Shown here in pieces: positions 4,322 through 7,027 of a DNA stretch of 7,027 nucleotides. Numbering within the stretch: the first letter of the stretch is position 1; each line of letters opens with the position of its first letter. Both the position numbers and the translations under genes were made by a program. Source of the DNA: an uncultured Veillonella sp. (lineage in GTDB: Bacteria > Bacillota > Negativicutes > Veillonellales > Veillonellaceae); assembly GCA_934216375.1 (NCBI GenBank), contig CAKQBP010000068.1:1-7027 (forward strand), in the 5' to 3' direction. The notes beneath the pieces are model-generated. The model did no database searches. It saw only the letters and a list, made by a program, of their open reading frames with translations, and was not told the DNA's origin.

Positions 4322-6256
4322 ATGAGTACTATGAATATAAAAGGTATACTTCTAGATAACCGCTACCGAATTGTTGATAAAATTGGCGTTGGTGGAATGG
4401 CTGATGTATACCTTGGAGAAGATACCTTACTAGGTAGACAAGTAGCAATAAAAGTATTGCATGCTAATTTTGCAAATGATGATGAATTTGTGACTCGATT
4501 TAAACGAGAAGCACAAGCGGCAGGTAAATTAAATCATCCAAATATTGTAAATATGTATGATGTAGGTTTTGACCAAAATCTACATTACATTGTCATGGAA
4601 TATGTGGATGGTGAAACCTTAAAAAAATATATAACTCGTCATGGAAGACTGTCTATAGATGAGGCTGTTAAATTTACTATCGCCATAGCTGAAGGCTTAG
4701 AACACGCTCATACAATGGGCATTGTTCATTGTGATATAAAACCACATAATGTTATAATTACCAATACAGGTCGCGTTAAAGTAACTGACTTTGGTATTGC
4801 TCGTGCAATAAATGCAACTAACACAGTTATGTATACGAATTCGATTTTGGGTTCTGCACACTATTTATCACCAGAGCAAGCTAGTGGTAAACCGGTAGAT
4901 GGAAATACAGATATTTATTCACTGGGTGTCGTATTGTATGAAATGCTTACAGGTCGTGTACCATTTGAAGGAGAAACGCCAATTGCAGTAGCATTAAAAC
5001 ACGTTCGTGAGAAGGTAGAACCTCCAACACGATATAATCCATCAATTCCTCCGCTTTTAGAAGCTGTTGTTATGAAAGCATTATCTAAAAATCCTGCAGA
5101 TCGATTTGATTCTATCTCTGATATGATCAGTGATTTGCGGTTATCTCAAGGTTTTACGATGGGGAAAACACAACGTCATGAACCATATGATTTTGCTACA
5201 CAAATGATTCCTGCGGTTGATCCTGAAGCACTTGAAGATCTTAGTATTATTCAAGAAGAACGTAAAGACGAGGGTAAAAAGAAGAGTATGTTAAGTAAAA
5301 TTGCATCGATTCCACAAAAATACATCGTTCTAGGTGCTGCTGTCATTTTCTTAGTAGCATTTTTGGGTGCTTTCTTAAGCTACGGAAATTTCTGGAGTAA
5401 TACAACAGTCGATGTACCTAATGTGGTAGGCAAACAAGTTTCTGTAGCAAAAAATATCTTAGAAGATAAACATTTGCGTGTGTCTACAAGTGAAGTTACG
5501 AATCCTGATGTGCCAGCTGGTCAAGTTATTTCTCAAACACCTGGGGCTGGAGAAAAGGTTAAAGAACAAAGGACAATCCATCTTGTAGTTTCTAAAGGTA
5601 TAGGCGATATTACGGTGCCAGATTTAACTGATTTAACTGTCGATCAAGCCCGTCAACGACTTAAAGATTTAGGTTTAGTTGTGGGGAAAATAACACAGCA
5701 ATCTGTAGATGGTAAAAAAGATGGTGTAATTATTGCTCAGAGTCCTTCCGGAGATTCTAAAGTGTCTAAAGGGACAACTATTGATCTCGTTGTAAATAAA
5801 GCGAAGGCTAAGAAAGTCAAAGTACCTAATCTTGTTGGTATGACATTAAAAGATGCTCGTGATACATTGAGTAATATTCAACTAGGTGTAAACCAAGTAT
5901 CTGGATCTGTGGAAGAAAAATCTGTGGTTATAGAGCAAAGTATTAAAGCTGGCGATGAAATTGACGAAGGTTCCACATTAAATCTTACGACTGAGTTCAA
6001 AGATGATAAAAAGAAATCTGAAAAGAAAGATGGAAACAGTGGTAATAAAACAACTGGTACTATAGACGTTACTGTACCAGCTGGTTCTAAAAATCAAGAA
6101 CTTAAAATTGTTGTAAAGGACGATGAGGGTTCTGCCGTAATCTATGATGATACGAATAAACCTGGAGATCGTGTTGTTAGAAAAGTCTCTGGTGTAGGTA
6201 ATGTACGTATTGAGGTGTACCTCAATGGTGCATTAGTGCAAGAAACTGCATTATAA
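4322..6256 (+). CDS. prkC: PASTA-domain eukaryotic-like Ser/Thr protein kinase (PrkC/StkP type)
   Basis: Transmembrane kinase that senses peptidoglycan-type ligands outside the membrane and phosphorylates cytoplasmic Ser/Thr targets. It is 644 aa, close to B. subtilis PrkC (about 648). The kinase domain covers about 15-275. It has the glycine loop IGVGGMADVY (21-30), VAIK with K44, E63, catalytic loop HCDIKPHN (136-143) with D138 and N143, DFG (156-158), an activation loop with T166, T168 and T172, SPE (183-185), D197 and R261. The usual HRD Arg is Cys137, the only Cys in the protein, so it is a non-RD-type kinase. A charged juxtamembrane region (280-330) leads to one membrane helix (about 334-353). 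Three PASTA repeats follow (about 361-426, 428-493 and 498-557), then a Lys-rich linker (559-578) and a C-terminal Ig-like beta domain (580-644), as in other Firmicutes PrkC. It lies 18 nt after the phosphatase and 8 nt before rsgA. Confidence 0.96.
   Translation: MSTMNIKGILLDNRYRIVDKIGVGGMADVYLGEDTLLGRQVAIKVLHANFANDDEFVTRFKREAQAAGKLNHPNIVNMYDVGFDQNLHYIVMEYVDGETLKKYITRHGRLSIDEAVKFTIAIAEGLEHAHTMGIVHCDIKPHNVIITNTGRVKVTDFGIARAINATNTVMYTNSILGSAHYLSPEQASGKPVDGNTDIYSLGVVLYEMLTGRVPFEGETPIAVALKHVREKVEPPTRYNPSIPPLLEAVVMKALSKNPADRFDSISDMISDLRLSQGFTMGKTQRHEPYDFATQMIPAVDPEALEDLSIIQEERKDEGKKKSMLSKIASIPQKYIVLGAAVIFLVAFLGAFLSYGNFWSNTTVDVPNVVGKQVSVAKNILEDKHLRVSTSEVTNPDVPAGQVISQTPGAGEKVKEQRTIHLVVSKGIGDITVPDLTDLTVDQARQRLKDLGLVVGKITQQSVDGKKDGVIIAQSPSGDSKVSKGTTIDLVVNKAKAKKVKVPNLVGMTLKDARDTLSNIQLGVNQVSGSVEEKSVVIEQSIKAGDEIDEGSTLNLTTEFKDDKKKSEKKDGNSGNKTTGTIDVTVPAGSKNQELKIVVKDDEGSAVIYDDTNKPGDRVVRKVSGVGNVRIEVYLNGALVQETAL
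5621..5638 (+). repeat. Two tandem copies of a 9-nt unit in the second PASTA repeat of prkC
   Basis: GATTTAACT occurs twice in direct succession and encodes DLTDLT at the start of PASTA repeat 2. The PASTA unit is not lengthened compared with its neighbours (VPNVVGKQV, VPNLVGMTL), so it looks like coincidental sequence similarity rather than an insertion by duplication. Confidence 0.4.
6209..6226 (+). other. Inverted repeat near the 3' end of prkC, 7-bp stem with 4-nt loop
   Basis: ATTGAGG (6209-6215), loop TGTA, then CCTCAAT (6220-6226) form a perfect stem, 38 nt before the rsgA start. No T-run follows. It is a possible mRNA structure at the prkC-rsgA boundary rather than a terminator. Confidence 0.4.
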
Positions 6257-6260
6257 GAGG
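6255..6260 (+). promoter_or_regulatory. Ribosome binding site of rsgA overlapping the prkC stop codon
   Basis: AAGAGG begins within the prkC TAA (6254-6256) and ends 4 nt before ATG 6265. The stop, Shine-Dalgarno and start fall within 14 nt, which suggests translational coupling of kinase and GTPase. Confidence 0.65.
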
Positions 6261-6264
6261 TACT

Positions 6265-7027
6265 ATGATTACAGGCATTGTTGTCAAAAATATGAATGGG
6301 TACTTTTATGTACAAGATGATACGGGTACCATTCATGAATGTAAGGTTCGTGGCAGACTTAAGCAGGGTCGCTATAGTTTACTTGTGGGGGACCGCGTTA
6401 CGATTTCAGAGGATGGATTCGTTGAATCCATCCACGAACGTCATAATTCAATGGTTCGTCCAGCAGTAGCTAATATTGACCAAGTTGTATTAGTTGTGGC
6501 TGCCCATGAACCAGATATTAATGAGCTATTACTTAATAAAATGCTCGTTATGATTGAACATGCGGATATACCTATCGTGCTATGTATCAATAAATGTGAT
6601 CTGATGGATTCAGAGACGGAAACTATGGTTGATCTTTATAAATCAATTGGTTATAAGGTTTTGATGACATCCACATATAATATGACAGGCATCGATGATT
6701 TACGTCATGTGCTTCAACATAAGGTAACGGCTTTTGCAGGTCCATCTGGTGTTGGTAAGAGTAGTCTTTTAAACGCAGTAGACTCAAAATTTGCCTTCCA
6801 GACTGGGGAGGTAAGTGATAAGATTAAACGTGGTAAACACACCACTCGTCACGCTTCCTTATATAGTTTAGATGCAGATTCTTTCATTATGGATACACCT
6901 GGCTTTAGCGCTATTGAATTTAATGATGTTTCCCTTGAAAGATTGCCTACTTTATTCCCAGAATTTGGTGAATATGTTGATACTTGTAAATTTAATCCTT
7001 GCTATCATGAACATGAACCCATTTGTG
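6265..7027 (+). CDS. rsgA: Ribosome small-subunit-dependent GTPase A (RsgA/CpgA/YloQ), 3' truncated by window edge
   Basis: Circularly permuted GTPase that checks late 30S maturation and releases assembly factors. The 254 visible residues read from ATG 6265 to the window end without a stop. An N-terminal OB fold (about 1-65) starts ITGIVVKNMNGYFYV and includes VGDRV (41-45). The GTPase motifs come in the permuted order: G4 NKCD (109-112), G1/P-loop GPSGVGKSS (159-167), G2/switch I in RGKHTTRH (189-196), and G3 DTPG (210-213). The zinc-binding motif C241-x4-C246-x-H248-x5-C254 is complete, and the window ends one base after C254. The family is about 290-300 aa, so roughly 40 C-terminal residues (helical tail) are missing. 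The start is supported by the Shine-Dalgarno and by agreement with the family N-terminus. It follows the kinase gene by 8 nt, and B. subtilis PrkC is known to phosphorylate CpgA. It contains a strong hairpin at 6411-6433. Confidence 0.96.
   Translation, partial: MITGIVVKNMNGYFYVQDDTGTIHECKVRGRLKQGRYSLLVGDRVTISEDGFVESIHERHNSMVRPAVANIDQVVLVVAAHEPDINELLLNKMLVMIEHADIPIVLCINKCDLMDSETETMVDLYKSIGYKVLMTSTYNMTGIDDLRHVLQHKVTAFAGPSGVGKSSLLNAVDSKFAFQTGEVSDKIKRGKHTTRHASLYSLDADSFIMDTPGFSAIEFNDVSLERLPTLFPEFGEYVDTCKFNPCYHEHEPIC
6411..6433 (+). other. Perfect 10-bp inverted repeat with 3-nt loop inside rsgA
   Basis: GGATGGATTC (6411-6420), loop GTT, then GAATCCATCC (6424-6433) form the strongest hairpin in the window, about 146 nt into rsgA at codons 49-57 (OB-fold end). 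No T-run follows, so intrinsic termination is unlikely. Function is unknown and it may be chance. Confidence 0.6.

Noticed and set aside
4619..4635. A7 run with an A-AAA-AAA slippery heptamer in prkC, as a programmed -1 frameshift
   Set aside because: The -1 frame meets a stop about a dozen codons later, no clear downstream stem-loop is visible, and the 0 frame encodes a complete kinase.
6142..6336. Open frame of 64 codons on the - strand across the prkC-rsgA junction
   Set aside because: It is antisense to the end of prkC and the start of rsgA, both well supported, with no family resemblance.
6653..6681. TATAAT at 6676 in rsgA as a promoter -10
   Set aside because: The bases 17 nt upstream (around 6653-6658) do not resemble a -35, and AT-rich coding sequence gives such hexamers by chance.
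1..7027. Mobile elements, CRISPR arrays, tRNA/rRNA genes, riboswitches or intrinsic terminators
   Set aside because: Coding sequence fills essentially the whole window with gaps of at most 18 nt. No transposase, regularly spaced repeat, tRNA-like fold or GC hairpin followed by a T-run was found by eye.

Overview
The window is an AT-rich (about 38% GC in a sampled line), densely packed stretch of bacterial chromosome. It holds seven genes, all on the + strand, with no intergenic gap longer than 18 nt. The order is fmt (3' part) - DUF116 membrane protein - rsmB - rlmN - prpC/stp (PP2C phosphatase) - prkC/stkP (PASTA Ser/Thr kinase) - rsgA (5' part). This is a classic Firmicutes (Bacillota) housekeeping block, in which fmt, rsmB, rlmN, the phosphatase/kinase pair and the RsgA GTPase travel together. 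The DUF116 gene, the HCD-type kinase catalytic loop and the codon use suggest a Negativicutes/Clostridia-like organism. Veillonella or a relative is my best guess (about 0.6), from pattern memory only.

Region by region. Positions 2-430 hold the C-terminal half of methionyl-tRNA formyltransferase. Positions 414-1208 encode a two-helix membrane-anchored, cysteine-rich DUF116 protein that starts at TTG inside fmt. Positions 1189-2544 are rsmB (16S rRNA m5C967 methyltransferase), starting inside the DUF116 gene. Positions 2563-3609 are rlmN (radical-SAM 23S A2503/tRNA A37 methyltransferase). Positions 3602-4303 are the PP2C phosphatase, 4322-6256 the PASTA kinase, and 6265 to the window end is rsgA, cut just after its zinc-binding motif. 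Three junctions overlap (17, 20 and 8 nt) and three are short gaps (18, 18 and 8 nt). Every start has a Shine-Dalgarno-like sequence. I see no convincing promoter or intrinsic terminator, so the block reads as the middle of one polycistronic unit with likely translational coupling.

How the genes work together. Fmt, RsmB, RlmN and RsgA serve initiator-tRNA formylation, rRNA modification and late 30S assembly. PrkC and PrpC form a reversible Ser/Thr phosphorylation switch that, in related bacteria, senses cell-wall fragments through extracytoplasmic PASTA repeats and acts on RsgA (CpgA) among other targets. The operon therefore joins ribosome maturation to envelope sensing.

I found no new defence, mobile or biosynthetic system: this is ordinary core genome. 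The points worth a second look are small. They are the kinase HRD motif reading HCD with the protein's only cysteine, the uncharacterised DUF116 protein, an extra loop in the Fmt C-terminal domain, a GAGEP motif in RlmN, the RsgA residue aligned with the known PrkC phosphosite, and several near-perfect hairpins inside coding sequence.
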